DNA from: CAYNLK01 sp964398055 | Lineage (GTDB): Bacteria > Chloroflexota > Anaerolineae > 4572-78 > J111 | NCBI GenBank assembly: GCA_964398055.1 | Contig: CAYNLK010000006.1 | Span: 1-64,000, forward strand | Reading direction: 5' to 3' | DNA: 64,000 bases | Part shown: one piece after another, positions 8,615 to 17,374 of the stretch | Position numbering within the stretch: the first letter of the stretch is position 1 | Layout of the letters: every line of letters begins with the position of its first letter | Notes under the pieces: model-generated | Told to the model about the DNA's origin: nothing | The model's database searches: none | The model's input: only the letters and a program-made list of their open reading frames with translations | Program-made: the position numbers and the translations under genes

Positions 8615-11600
8615 ATGGAAATTGAAGAAAAAATAATAAGATTTGAGAAGCGTTATAAAATTCTGGCTCGCGATTTTCAGGCCGGCAAGATCGATGAAGC
8701 AAGGTATATTGCCGAAGTAGATAAACTCCAGCTTCAAGATGGGTGGGGCCGATATTGGATGATCGGCGTTCAGTCTGGCGCCTGGCATTATTACGATGGC
8801 CAGAACTGGCAACAGGCCGACCCCCGCGAGGCCGACCGGTTGCCGTTTATGGACGACCAGGGTATCTACTGGCAGCGAGGCGTCAAAAGTGGAGATTGGT
8901 ACTACTACCAACCTGAAACGGGCGAGTGGGTCAAACCCGGGGCAGGCGACGCCGTCGCCTCGCCGTCCGTCGGCCGGGGACAGGCTCGCCAGCAACCAAC
9001 CTCAGCCTATGTGCCCGCTCAAGCCCAGTTGCAACCCCAAAATCATGATGCCGGGCCTGGTTTGCCTGGCCAGCTTGACGGTCAGTTGTTCCAGGATGAT
9101 GAGGGCCGCTACTGGGCCATCGGCGAAAAAACGGGCCAGTGGTATTTTTATGACCAAAATGGCTGGCATCCGGCCCACGAGTTTCGAGCTGCCACTCCCC
9201 CGGCCCAGGTAGCCTACACCCAACCTTACCAACCCCAGATGGGGCCATCTGCGCCTAATTATGTGACAGCGCCATATCAGCCAGGCGGCTACCCCCAACC
9301 GGCTGTGCCGCCGCCGAGCCAAAGTTACGTGGTTCAGCCGCAGCAGCCGGCCTCGCCAACTCAACCGATCCAAATCTATATCACCTCACCCGGACAGGAA
9401 AGTCAAGCCGCCAGCGGCCAGTTTGCCCAGCAGAATTTTGCCCAACCACAGCAACCCCCGGCTGCACCGTATCAGCCGGCCCAACCGTATGCGGCCCCTC
9501 AACCCGGTCAGTTTGAAGTATCAGGTCAGGCCCAACCTCAGGCCCAGGCTGGATCTCCAGTTGAGGCCAGAGCTGCCACGCCTGACCAACCGGCTCCGGT
9601 TGAGGCTGGACCAGGCCAGCCGCCCAGGCCGCCTAAAGAGCCAAGCGACTCCGGTAGTTGGTACTACTTCGATGGTCAACAGTGGCTAAAATACGCAACG
9701 GGTGAACCGGACCAAAGTCCGCAGCCTCCGCCCAAAATGGTGATCGAGCAGCAGCCAAAATCTGCCCGGGCCAAAGCTGAACCCAAGAGTGAGCCGGTTA
9801 TGGCCGAGTTTATCGAGGAGGATGAGCCGCCGGTCGAGGTGGTCGATGTTGAAGTGATTACGGTCATCGACCCGGAACCCGAGGCAAAACTGGAGCCAAA
9901 GCAGACTGTTCCGGCCCCTCAACCGGCTGCCGAGCCAACGGCCAGCCCCCGTCCGGCTGTAGAAGAGCCACGACCGCGGCGAGCCAGTCGGCCCGTCGAA
10001 GTGCCGCGGCGGCAGGAGGAGCAGCTCCAGCCTCTGCCTTCAGCCAGAGGCAGCCGGCCGGTAACAGAGCCGAATCGCGCTGTTCCGCCCAGAAAGCGAG
10101 AAGCCGCCCACGAGCCGACCATCATTATTCCAACGGGCGCGGCAGCCTCAAATATTTCCTCCCCCCGTTTGCCGTCGGCCAGGGCGGCCAGCCAGCCGGT
10201 TAGACCGGCTCCGGCTCAACAGCGGCGAGCCAGGGAAAACACTTTGCCAATGGAACCGGTTCGCAAGGCGGAACCAATGCCTGCGCCTGAAGTTCATCGC
10301 AGTGTGACCCAGGCGATGCCAACGGCTGCTGCGGCGGCTCGGGCCGATACCGCGCCGGTGCGGCCGGTTGCGCCGCCGGCCAGGCAAACGGCCCAGCAAA
10401 AAGCAGAAGCCGTGGCCTCTGGCGCGACCGTTGGCAAAGCTGCGGCAGTCCAGCCCAAAAAAGAGAAGGAAGGTTACACGGTGGGTGACGTGTTGCGGTC
10501 ACTCCCCAGCACTTTGTGGACATTTGTGGGTGGTGTAGTCATTCTACTGGCTTGCGCGGTTGGGCTGATCTTTACCTGGAGTTGGCTCCAGGGTGACGAC
10601 CTGGGCAGTGGTGGACTGGTGGCGGTGCCCAGCCTGACCCCCACGCTCGATGCCGGCCCACCCGATGCAACCCCGACCCCCGGACCAACGTTCACGCCTG
10701 CGCTTGAGACTCAAGTTTCTGTTACCCCGGCAGCTCTGACCGCCTTTAGTAGCGCCGCACTGGGTTATCGGGTTGAGTATCCTGAGAATTGGAAGCGAGA
10801 TGCAGACGAGTTCTGCGGTATTTTCTCGCCTTCCTCAGCCGGGCTGGATAAGGCCAAGCCCAAAGATGCAGCAATGATCATCTGTAAATCGGCTGATGAG
10901 GAAACCGCCATTGCCGACTTATTGACCAAGGTTCTGACTGATTTCCCGGCCGATGCTGAAACCCTTAATGAGGGTACCATTAGCATTGCTTCCCAAATCT
11001 GGACCTCGGCTCAAATTAGATATGAGTCAGAAGAGTTAGGTGGTCAGGGTATCGCTACCCTGGCTGTGACCAATAAGGAAGGGGTTGGCTACTACCTGGT
11101 GGCGCTGGCCCCGGCTCAGGCCTGGAATTTGGTGCAGCCCCAATTTCAAGCGATGATCAATAGCTTTAGCTTTTCTACCTCTACTGTTGCTCAAGCCGCC
11201 ACCTCAGTCGCCACCAGCGCCGCGGGTGAGGAAGATGAAGAGGCCGATGTGAAAAACACGCCTACCCCGGCCGGTATAGGGGAGGCCAGGGCTACTCCCA
11301 GAGCTACCCCTACGCCTAAGGGCACGGCCACGCCGCTGGTCTATCGAATTCAGTCAGGCGACACACTTTTGGCCATAGCGGCAAAATTTGGTGTTAGCGT
11401 AGACCTGCTGGTTAGCAGGAACAATATCACTGATCCTACAAGTTTGCAGATAGGCCAGGAACTGGTTATCCCCTTTACTGCTGAAGAACTGGAAGCCTAT
11501 AACGCCGGATCGACCGTGGCGCCGGCGCCAGAGGTCGCAGTCGCGGCCGGCGCCACTCCTCCAGGCGAGGCTGAGACCGGCCCCGCCGAGGTCCCGGCCG

Positions 11601-12487
11601 CCGCTCCGCCGCCTACCGTGGCTGCCGCGCCTTCAGGCGACGCAGCGCCCGTTAGCGGCCGGATCGTCTACGCGGCGTTTAACCCCGGCAGCAACGTTTA
11701 CGATATCTGGATGGCTGATATTGCCACTGGTGACCAGACAATCATTGCCACTGAAGCCAGCCAGCCGGCCTTTAACCGGGATGGTAGCTTGTTGGCTTAT
11801 CGCTCCTGGAACTTGGGCGGCCGCGGTATTTACTTCCGAGATTTCATTGGTGGTCGCGAAGGGCGGGTGACTCGTTTTGTGGAAGATGGCTTGCCCACTT
11901 GGTCGCCCGATGGTTACTCGTTTGCTTTTGCCAGCCGCAGAGAAGGCGACCGGGTGCCCCGAATTTTCGTCGGCAATCAATCAGGCGATGGTGATTACAT
12001 GATCGGTTTTCAGGGAGAATATCCCGCCACTTTCCCCGATGGTCGGTTGGTGGTAAGAGGGTGTTCACCTGCCGGCGATTGTGGTATGTACGTGATGGGC
12101 GCCTCTGGCGGTGGTGAAAGAAAGATCAGCAGCGAGTTTTCCGATACTGCCCCGGCCGTATCGCCGGACGGGAGCAAGATTGCTGTTATGTCATCTGCTC
12201 GGGGGGCAACCAATTGGGAAATTTGGGTGATGAATGCAGACGGTTCAAACCCGCAGCGCCTCACCAATAATGGCAGCAACGAGGGCTTGCCCGCCTGGTC
12301 GCCCGACGGTAAGAGTATTGCTTACGTGTCAGACCAAGGCGGTTCGTGGGCCGTATGGGTGATGAATGCCGATGGCAGTAATCAACGGAAGTTGTTCAAT
12401 ATGAATGGCTCGCCAGATGGTAAAGTTTTACGGGATATCGACAATTCCAAAGGTTGGCTGGAAGAGCGAATTTCCTGGGCCCCCTAA
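8615..12487 (+). CDS. Large membrane protein: W-Y repeats, TM segment, LysM and TolB/WD40-like propeller
   Basis: About 1290 residues from ATG 8615 (a GTG at 8603 is possible). The N-terminus has four repeats of the pattern GRYWxIGxxxGxWYYYDxxxW (first near residues 44-75, last near 350), in a long Pro/Gln-rich linker. A single membrane span (SLPSTLWTFVGGVVILLACA) lies near residue 640. After it come a Thr-Pro linker, a PsbP-like domain (ALGYRVEYPENWKRD), a LysM domain (VYRIQSGDTLLAIAAKFGVS) that binds GlcNAc glycans, and a C-terminal propeller of TolB/WD40-like blades (AVSPDGSKIAVM, AWSPDGKSIAYVSD). The likely topology is a long cytoplasmic N-terminus with the LysM and propeller outside. The downstream kinase ends in a related propeller, which suggests linked envelope-sensing roles. 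The function is not known. Confidence 0.8.
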   Translation: MEIEEKIIRFEKRYKILARDFQAGKIDEARYIAEVDKLQLQDGWGRYWMIGVQSGAWHYYDGQNWQQADPREADRLPFMDDQGIYWQRGVKSGDWYYYQPETGEWVKPGAGDAVASPSVGRGQARQQPTSAYVPAQAQLQPQNHDAGPGLPGQLDGQLFQDDEGRYWAIGEKTGQWYFYDQNGWHPAHEFRAATPPAQVAYTQPYQPQMGPSAPNYVTAPYQPGGYPQPAVPPPSQSYVVQPQQPASPTQPIQIYITSPGQESQAASGQFAQQNFAQPQQPPAAPYQPAQPYAAPQPGQFEVSGQAQPQAQAGSPVEARAATPDQPAPVEAGPGQPPRPPKEPSDSGSWYYFDGQQWLKYATGEPDQSPQPPPKMVIEQQPKSARAKAEPKSEPVMAEFIEEDEPPVEVVDVEVITVIDPEPEAKLEPKQTVPAPQPAAEPTASPRPAVEEPRPRRASRPVEVPRRQEEQLQPLPSARGSRPVTEPNRAVPPRKREAAHEPTIIIPTGAAASNISSPRLPSARAASQPVRPAPAQQRRARENTLPMEPVRKAEPMPAPEVHRSVTQAMPTAAAAARADTAPVRPVAPPARQTAQQKAEAVASGATVGKAAAVQPKKEKEGYTVGDVLRSLPSTLWTFVGGVVILLACAVGLIFTWSWLQGDDLGSGGLVAVPSLTPTLDAGPPDATPTPGPTFTPALETQVSVTPAALTAFSSAALGYRVEYPENWKRDADEFCGIFSPSSAGLDKAKPKDAAMIICKSADEETAIADLLTKVLTDFPADAETLNEGTISIASQIWTSAQIRYESEELGGQGIATLAVTNKEGVGYYLVALAPAQAWNLVQPQFQAMINSFSFSTSTVAQAATSVATSAAGEEDEEADVKNTPTPAGIGEARATPRATPTPKGTATPLVYRIQSGDTLLAIAAKFGVSVDLLVSRNNITDPTSLQIGQELVIPFTAEELEAYNAGSTVAPAPEVAVAAGATPPGEAETGPAEVPAAAPPPTVAAAPSGDAAPVSGRIVYAAFNPGSNVYDIWMADIATGDQTIIATEASQPAFNRDGSLLAYRSWNLGGRGIYFRDFIGGREGRVTRFVEDGLPTWSPDGYSFAFASRREGDRVPRIFVGNQSGDGDYMIGFQGEYPATFPDGRLVVRGCSPAGDCGMYVMGASGGGERKISSEFSDTAPAVSPDGSKIAVMSSARGATNWEIWVMNADGSNPQRLTNNGSNEGLPAWSPDGKSIAYVSDQGGSWAVWVMNADGSNQRKLFNMNGSPDGKVLRDIDNSKGWLEERISWAP

Positions 12488-12522
12488 GCCCTCGCCGCGA
12501 TAGTTAATTCATAAGTGATTGA

Positions 12523-12551
12523 TTGACGCGCCATCGGGGCAATGTTATAAT
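12523..12551 (+). promoter_or_regulatory. Strong consensus promoter with overlapping inverted repeat
   Basis: TTGACG (12523-12528), a 17-nt spacer and a perfect TATAAT (12546-12551) form a near-consensus sigma-70 promoter for the kinase gene at 12669. A perfect 9-bp inverted repeat, GACGCGCCA (12525-12533) and TGGCGCGTC (12563-12571), overlaps the -35 box and brackets the -10 box. It is a candidate operator, or a transcript hairpin if transcription starts further upstream. Confidence 0.7.
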
Positions 12552-12586
12552 GAGGCTACCGTTGGCGCGTCTCTTGGTGAAATAGG

Positions 12587-12604
12587 GGCGAACGATCGTT
12601 CGCC
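12587..12604 (+). promoter_or_regulatory. Perfect 18-bp palindrome in the kinase leader
   Basis: GGCGAACGATCGTTCGCC is fully self-complementary and is followed by TTTATATTT. It lies about 36 nt after the promoter and 65 nt before the kinase start. It could be a protein-binding site or a weak terminator/attenuator hairpin. No loop is available without opening 3-4 central pairs. Confidence 0.45.
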
Positions 12605-12668
12605 TTTATATTTGTATAGAAATGATACCAATTCAATACTACTTACTACATATCCAAATAGGTAGACT

Positions 12669-15158
12669 ATGGCAGATTTAGTTGGTAAAACGCTGGGCCG
12701 GTATCGAATTGTAGCCAGATTGGGTCGGGGTGGAATGGCTGAAGTTTATAAAGCTTACCAGCCCGGCCTGGATCGATATGTGGGCATTAAAGTCCTGCAC
12801 AGCCATCTGGTTGACGATGCTGACTTCATCGGTCGATTTGAGCGGGAAGCTCTGGCCATTGGCAAACTGCGCCATCCCGCTATTGTGCAGGCTCTTGATT
12901 TTGACCGGGAAGAGGACCTGTACTTCATGGCGATGGAGTATATCGATGGCCCGACGTTGAAAGAGGAAATGAAGGCGCGCCGGGCAGCCAATCAGCCATT
13001 CACCTACGAGGAGATATCCCGTATTTTTACGGCCTTGTGCAGCGCCATCGATTACGCTCATGCTCGCGGCATGGTTCACCGCGATATCAAACCAGCCAAC
13101 GTGATGATCAATCAGGAAGGTCAAATCGTTCTGACCGACTTTGGGATTGCCCGGATTGTGGGGGCCACTCAGTTTACTCAGACCGGCGCTTTGGCTGGCA
13201 CCCCGGCTTATATGTCGCCGGAGCAGGGCCAGGGTGAACGAGGAGATGAGCGTAGCGATATCTACTCGCTGGGCGTAATGCTCTATGAGATGGTTACCGG
13301 TACAGTGCCCTACGATGCTGATACCCCCTTTGCCGTGATTATGCAGCACATTAGCGAACCGCTGCCGATGCCTCGAAAAATCAATCCAGACATTCCTGAA
13401 CCTGTCGAAAAAGTTATCCTCAAAGCGATGAGCAAAAACCCGGCTGACCGCTATCAGACGGCCGGGGCTATGGCCAAAGATTTGCGCAGCGCCGTCGGCC
13501 TTGCCCCTGATGATACCCTCCACAGCACCCCGCTGAAAACTGTGGCGCCGCCCCCAAAAGTTCACCAAATTGATCACCCTACCGGTCCGCTCAGCAGCCG
13601 GCAGAAAGCGGCCACCGCGCTTGGAACAGCCGGAGAGGGGGCCACGGTGTTATCGCCTGAGGCTGCTGCCCCTCCTGGCAGGGGTGTACCGGTTTTGCCC
13701 CTGGCTATTGGCGGCGCTATTATCTTGTTATTGGTTGTGGTTGGGGTAGTGGGTGCAGTTGTCTTGACCCGACCAACACCCACTGCCACCACTGATGTGG
13801 CGGCCACCGCGGCTTTCAAGGAAACAGAAACTGCTGCCGCGGCCGCCGGGAATGCGGCTGCCACCAGCACCGCTGAGGCTATGGCCGCAGAGTCTGCGCT
13901 TAACGCTACAGCCACCGCGGCTCTCCTGGAGGCAGTTGCCCCCACCCAGACTGCTCAGGCTCTGCTTGATGTTGCCAGTACGGCAACCGCTCAGTTTGAA
14001 CAACAAGCCGGACTCATTCAGAGTTTTTTGGCTACCTCTGAAGCGGCTACGGCTGAGATTGTTATGGCTCAAGCCGCAACGGCCGAAGCCGGTACAATTG
14101 AAGCTCTGGCTCTGGTAACGCCAACTCCTGAGCCTACGGCCACGCCCATGCCTACTGATACTCCGACGCTTGGTCCACCTACCAATACCCCTACTCCCGC
14201 GCCGCCTACCGCTACCCCATCCCCGGAACGCCCGGCTATATCCGGGAAGCTGGCTTTTCCGGTTGATAATGGCGGAGGCAGGTATGATGTTTTCATTGTA
14301 TCGATGCCTGATGGTAATCAACTTGCCCGGATTGACGGAGCGCGACAGCCTTATTTTCGTAAAGATGGGGTGAAGTTACTCATCAATGGTCAGGGCGGCG
14401 GCTTTGGTGAAAATGTTTTTGAAGCAAGCGCCGCCGGGGCTGTTGAGAAACCGGTCAGCGGCTCCCCCACCGATTCCCATCCGATCTATGATCCTGACGG
14501 CAATCGCCTGGCTTACGGCAATCCACAATTGGCGATTGGTTCTGATGGCAACTATCACTCCTATATCTTTGTGCAGTGTGGCCTTATTCCGCCGTCTCAG
14601 GAGCAAGAACAAACCTGCAATGATGTTGCCCGTTTTGGCGTTTTAGTGCCGGCCGGACAGGTTGGTGAAATTCAGGGCAGTAACCCGGTCTGGGCAGCCA
14701 ACGACCAGATTATTTACAAAGGCTGCAACAGTTGGGCCGGGGGTCAATCTTGTGGCGTGTTTACCGTTGGCTCTTGGGCGAACAAACGGAGTAGTAACGG
14801 TGAAACGCCCCGGAAAATAGCCGATGGCACCAGTTTGGTGCCCACTGATACGGTGGGCAATCTGGTGGCCCTTCACTCTGTGGAAAGTGGAAATTGGGAA
14901 GCCTACGTGATGGGATTGAATGGTGAGGGCCTCACCAATCTCTCTAATAGTCCTACGTCTAATGATGGCTTGCCGACGATTTCACCGGATGGCCAATGGG
15001 TCGCTTTTGCCTCGGATCGAGATGGCGGCTGGGCGGTATATGTGACGCCAAGTAGCGGCGGCGCGGTGACCAAGCTGTTTGACTTTCCCAAGAGTAATCC
15101 GTGGGGCGCCGGCAGTGACCGTGAATGGACCAATGAACGGATGTCGTGGGGCAGGTAA
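12669..15158 (+). CDS. PknB-like Ser/Thr protein kinase with extracellular propeller
   Basis: The 829-residue protein has a complete Hanks-type kinase domain (1-275): glycine loop GRGGMAEVY, catalytic Lys41, HRDIKPAN with Asp139 and Asn144, and DFG at 157-159 followed by GTPAYMSPEQ. A membrane span lies at about 340-365. An Ala/Thr-rich region (about 370-480) and a Thr-Pro linker (TPTPEPTATPMPTDTPT) lead to a TolB/WD40-like propeller (about 520-829). The receptor-kinase layout suggests that an envelope or external signal is passed to cytoplasmic phosphorylation. The propeller resembles the one in the preceding protein, and both end in a similar motif (NERMSWGR against EERISWAP). The gene has its own strong promoter. 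Ligand and targets are unknown. Confidence 0.92.
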   Translation: MADLVGKTLGRYRIVARLGRGGMAEVYKAYQPGLDRYVGIKVLHSHLVDDADFIGRFEREALAIGKLRHPAIVQALDFDREEDLYFMAMEYIDGPTLKEEMKARRAANQPFTYEEISRIFTALCSAIDYAHARGMVHRDIKPANVMINQEGQIVLTDFGIARIVGATQFTQTGALAGTPAYMSPEQGQGERGDERSDIYSLGVMLYEMVTGTVPYDADTPFAVIMQHISEPLPMPRKINPDIPEPVEKVILKAMSKNPADRYQTAGAMAKDLRSAVGLAPDDTLHSTPLKTVAPPPKVHQIDHPTGPLSSRQKAATALGTAGEGATVLSPEAAAPPGRGVPVLPLAIGGAIILLLVVVGVVGAVVLTRPTPTATTDVAATAAFKETETAAAAAGNAAATSTAEAMAAESALNATATAALLEAVAPTQTAQALLDVASTATAQFEQQAGLIQSFLATSEAATAEIVMAQAATAEAGTIEALALVTPTPEPTATPMPTDTPTLGPPTNTPTPAPPTATPSPERPAISGKLAFPVDNGGGRYDVFIVSMPDGNQLARIDGARQPYFRKDGVKLLINGQGGGFGENVFEASAAGAVEKPVSGSPTDSHPIYDPDGNRLAYGNPQLAIGSDGNYHSYIFVQCGLIPPSQEQEQTCNDVARFGVLVPAGQVGEIQGSNPVWAANDQIIYKGCNSWAGGQSCGVFTVGSWANKRSSNGETPRKIADGTSLVPTDTVGNLVALHSVESGNWEAYVMGLNGEGLTNLSNSPTSNDGLPTISPDGQWVAFASDRDGGWAVYVTPSSGGAVTKLFDFPKSNPWGAGSDREWTNERMSWGR

Positions 15159-15177
15159 ACGGTTTTTATCTCTAAAT

Positions 15178-15213
15178 AAAAAGAGCTACCCTATTGACGA
15201 GGTAGCTCTTTTT
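15178..15213. terminator. Bidirectional intrinsic terminator
   Basis: A perfect 13-bp stem, AAAAAGAGCTACC (15178-15190) with GGTAGCTCTTTTT (15201-15213), encloses a 10-nt loop. T-tracts appear on both strands. It separates the kinase gene from the convergent roadblock genes. Confidence 0.92.
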
Positions 15214-15235
15214 GATTCAACCCATAACCACAATT

Positions 15236-15622
15236 TCATCCAAAGATGGTGGCAATTTGATCGGCAGCCCGGCGCATAGAGAGCGCTACCAGGCCCAATT
15301 TGGCCTCGGCCGGAACCAGCACCGCCAGAACGGTGCGGCTGCCGGCATTGACCACGATCGTCGTCCGCTGTTCACCTTCCAACACCACCCGGACCAGTTT
15401 GCCTTGTTCCAAACGGTTGCAGAAATCTATGGCCATGTCAATCAGGTCAGACGCAATCAGGGCAATGGTATCGTCATCATCGTGCGGCAGGCCCGAGGCA
15501 ACATTTAAACCATCATCGCTCACAACCAGGGCGCTTAGAATGTTGGGATTGCGAAACGTTAATTCGTCTAAAATTTCTGCCAGAAGTTGACTATTATCTT
15601 TGATTTGATCTGAATTGGTCAT
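15236..15622 (-). CDS. Roadblock/LC7 domain protein (second of pair)
   Basis: The protein has 128 residues from ATG 15622; an in-frame TTG sits 3 nt upstream. It has the roadblock/LC7 fold pattern: an N-terminal helix, the strand ALVVSDDGLNVASGL, a second helix (ALIASDLIDMAIDFCNRL) and the strands RVVLEGEQRTTIVVNAG and AVLVPAEAKLGLVALSM. These small dimerising proteins regulate small Ras-like GTPases, as MglB does, or act in polarity and signalling. Its start overlaps the stop of the first roadblock gene by one base (TGATG), so the two are translationally coupled and may form a heterodimer. No GTPase gene is nearby. Confidence 0.85.
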   Translation of the reverse strand: MTNSDQIKDNSQLLAEILDELTFRNPNILSALVVSDDGLNVASGLPHDDDDTIALIASDLIDMAIDFCNRLEQGKLVRVVLEGEQRTTIVVNAGSRTVLAVLVPAEAKLGLVALSMRRAADQIATIFG

Positions 15623-16038
15623 CAATTAACACTACCTTCAAGGATATGACTAATTTTCTTGGCACTTTGCTGTAAGGCATAAAGCACCAGGCCCATCTTG
15701 GCTTCTCTACCAACCATCACGGCTACAGATGACCGCCGGTTGGCCGGCACCACCAGCATACCCCCGTCATTTCCTTCAATTAATAGCCGGATCATATCGC
15801 CCTGAGCTAACCGGGAGAGGGTACGTTCACCCAAGGCAATCAAGGTGGCAGCCATAGCCGCCACTTGCGGACTACTGGTTGGGCTATCTTCTTCATCCAT
15901 TTCAGATTGAATGGGGGAATAAGACGCTACGACGAATCCTTCGATACTGACGATGACCGCGCCCTGAATCCCTTCCAATTTGCTGCATAGCTCTTTCAAT
16001 GCACCTTCAAGGAGATCTGTTTTGTAAACTTGAGCCAT
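15622..16038 (-). CDS. Roadblock/LC7 domain protein (first of pair)
   Basis: The 138-residue protein has the same roadblock pattern as its downstream partner: GAVIVSIEGFVVASYSP, the helix VAAMAATLIALGERTLSRL, MIRLLIEGNDGGMLVVPA and SVAVMVGREAKMGLVLYAL. It carries a polar insertion, DEEDSPTSSP, after the first strands. It is the first gene of a two-gene operon. The upstream intergenic region holds a MITE-like inverted-repeat element whose edge is about 27 nt before the start codon, so that insertion may sit in the promoter. A role in small-GTPase regulation is family knowledge only. Confidence 0.85.
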   Translation of the reverse strand: MAQVYKTDLLEGALKELCSKLEGIQGAVIVSIEGFVVASYSPIQSEMDEEDSPTSSPQVAAMAATLIALGERTLSRLAQGDMIRLLIEGNDGGMLVVPANRRSSVAVMVGREAKMGLVLYALQQSAKKISHILEGSVN

Positions 16039-16064
16039 GGCTATTCAAACCTTTATTGTGTGTT

Positions 16065-16215
16065 GCTAGCAGCTTGTCGGAGAGAACACTTTTGCCTGTC
16101 AAAATAGGCTACTTACCTTTGTTATTGGGGCCAAATTTCAGGCGAATCACCCTATTTTGACCCCAAAAACCCTTATAAACGGGGCAACTGATTTTCTCTC
16201 CGACAGACTGCTAGC
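16065..16215. mobile_element. 151-bp MITE-like element
   Basis: The outer 22 bases, starting GCTAGCAGCTTGTCGGAG at 16065, are matched at 20 of 22 positions by the reverse complement of 16194-16215. Inside is a second perfect 11-bp inverted pair, GTCAAAATAGG (16098-16108) and CCTATTTTGAC (16151-16161). No open frame of meaningful length is present. The structure fits a non-autonomous miniature transposable element or a large folded repeat. No clear target duplication is seen. Confidence 0.6.
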
Positions 16216-16269
16216 TTAAGTATAAGCCATTTAGGGGTCTTTGACAATTAAAAAAACCGAGAGGCTGTC

Positions 16270-17073
16270 CTATTGGGCCGGCATAGCTGTTGCTGGACGG
16301 ACCTTAATCCTGGGTAGAAGTTCTTCCAACATAACCGGGTGTCCAACCAGGATCGGTTGTTGGCACATCTTATCATGGTTTGATAAGATTTCGGCCAGTG
16401 AGAACGCCCGGCCATCAAGATAACTGGCCACACCTCCGGCCGCGCTGAGGATAGCATGGGCGCCGGCCAGATCCCATACTTTGGCCTCGCGGTGAAGGGC
16501 GGCTACGCTGGCTCCTCTGGCTACATAAACATGATGGGTGGCAATTGCCCCCAGCGCTCGGAGTCGCCGGAAATCTATCTCAAAATGTCGATGGGCGCTG
16601 GATGGCACGCAGATAAACGAATCTCGATTCCAGCCGGTGCGAAGCAGCCCGGTGAGGGGGCGATCATTCCAGAAAGGTACGCCTTCGTTGTTGGTGTAAT
16701 AAACCTCGCCAATTGGGGGTAGATAGACCACCCCACGATATGGTTCACCATAGCGTAGCAGGCCGATGCTGATGCACCATAACGGCAAGCCATCGATGAA
16801 CACCCGTGTCCCATCGATGGGATCAATGGCCCAGACGAATTCTTTGCCCAGCCAGTCGCCGCCGGACTCCTCGGCAATAAGCCCACAATTGTGCCAGCCA
16901 TAGGTTTGTTCAATTTTGCCAATAATAAAATCTTCTACAGCTTTATCAGCCACGGTAACAGGGCTATAATCTTGCTTCTGGTGTCGAGTGAGTTGGGTTT
17001 GATAGTGACCTAAAGCAATTTGGCCGGCTTCTCGAACCCATGCTTGTACCTGAATGTAATCAAAAGGTGTCAT
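16270..17073 (-). CDS. Inositol monophosphatase family protein
   Basis: The protein has 267 residues from ATG 17073; a TTG at 17097 would add 8 residues. It shows the metal-dependent sugar phosphatase motifs: IAEESGGDW supplies the first metal Glu, WAIDPIDGT the central Asp-x-Ile-Asp-Gly-Thr loop, and VWDLAGAHAILSAAGG the third site. The family removes phosphate from inositol-1-phosphate, histidinol phosphate, fructose-1,6-bisphosphate or 3'-phosphoadenosine phosphates with Mg2+. Substrate cannot be chosen here. The start overlaps the end of the upstream small gene, so the two are translationally coupled. Confidence 0.88.
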   Translation of the reverse strand: MTPFDYIQVQAWVREAGQIALGHYQTQLTRHQKQDYSPVTVADKAVEDFIIGKIEQTYGWHNCGLIAEESGGDWLGKEFVWAIDPIDGTRVFIDGLPLWCISIGLLRYGEPYRGVVYLPPIGEVYYTNNEGVPFWNDRPLTGLLRTGWNRDSFICVPSSAHRHFEIDFRRLRALGAIATHHVYVARGASVAALHREAKVWDLAGAHAILSAAGGVASYLDGRAFSLAEILSNHDKMCQQPILVGHPVMLEELLPRIKVRPATAMPAQ

Positions 17074-17359
17074 TAGATTTATGGGGGGCTGCTTCAATTT
17101 CTTGTCGATAGCTGGCGAGTTGGGCTTCTACCTCTTCCGGTAATTGTTTTATCCGGCTCCGGATGAAAGCCAAAATGTGATTCAGTTCTATTTTTAGTTT
17201 CTGAAATTGCTGGTCACGTTCAGCCTGGAATTTTTGAGGGTCTCCAACAGGGTAAACCACCGCGATGGGGGCGCCGTTATGTTTGATGGCCACAGGGTCA
17301 TTGGTGCTGCTGGCTTTGGTGAACTCTTGGACGAGAGCTTGTTTAGCTTTTTTATCCAT
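17060..17359 (-). CDS. Small Phd/YefM-like protein without a visible toxin partner
   Basis: This 99-residue protein begins with a short helix and a segment resembling the start of Phd/YefM antitoxins (NDPVAIKHNGAPIAVVYP), where operator-binding antitoxins carry 'v.i.knG.p.avlvp'. The rest is a charged helix rich in Gln, Glu and Lys (QKFQAERDQQFQKLKIELNH), which is where such antitoxins normally contact a toxin. The next gene encodes a phosphatase rather than a PIN or RelE toxin. It may therefore be an orphan antitoxin-like regulator. The start codon is a well-placed ATG. The family assignment rests on pattern only. Confidence 0.55.
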   Translation of the reverse strand: MDKKAKQALVQEFTKASSTNDPVAIKHNGAPIAVVYPVGDPQKFQAERDQQFQKLKIELNHILAFIRSRIKQLPEEVEAQLASYRQEIEAAPHKSNDTF

Positions 17360-17374
17360 CTTCTGATGTTCAAT

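Noticed and set aside
12678..13577. 299-codon open frame on the minus strand
   Set aside because: It mirrors the kinase domain, has no ribosome site and no family similarity.
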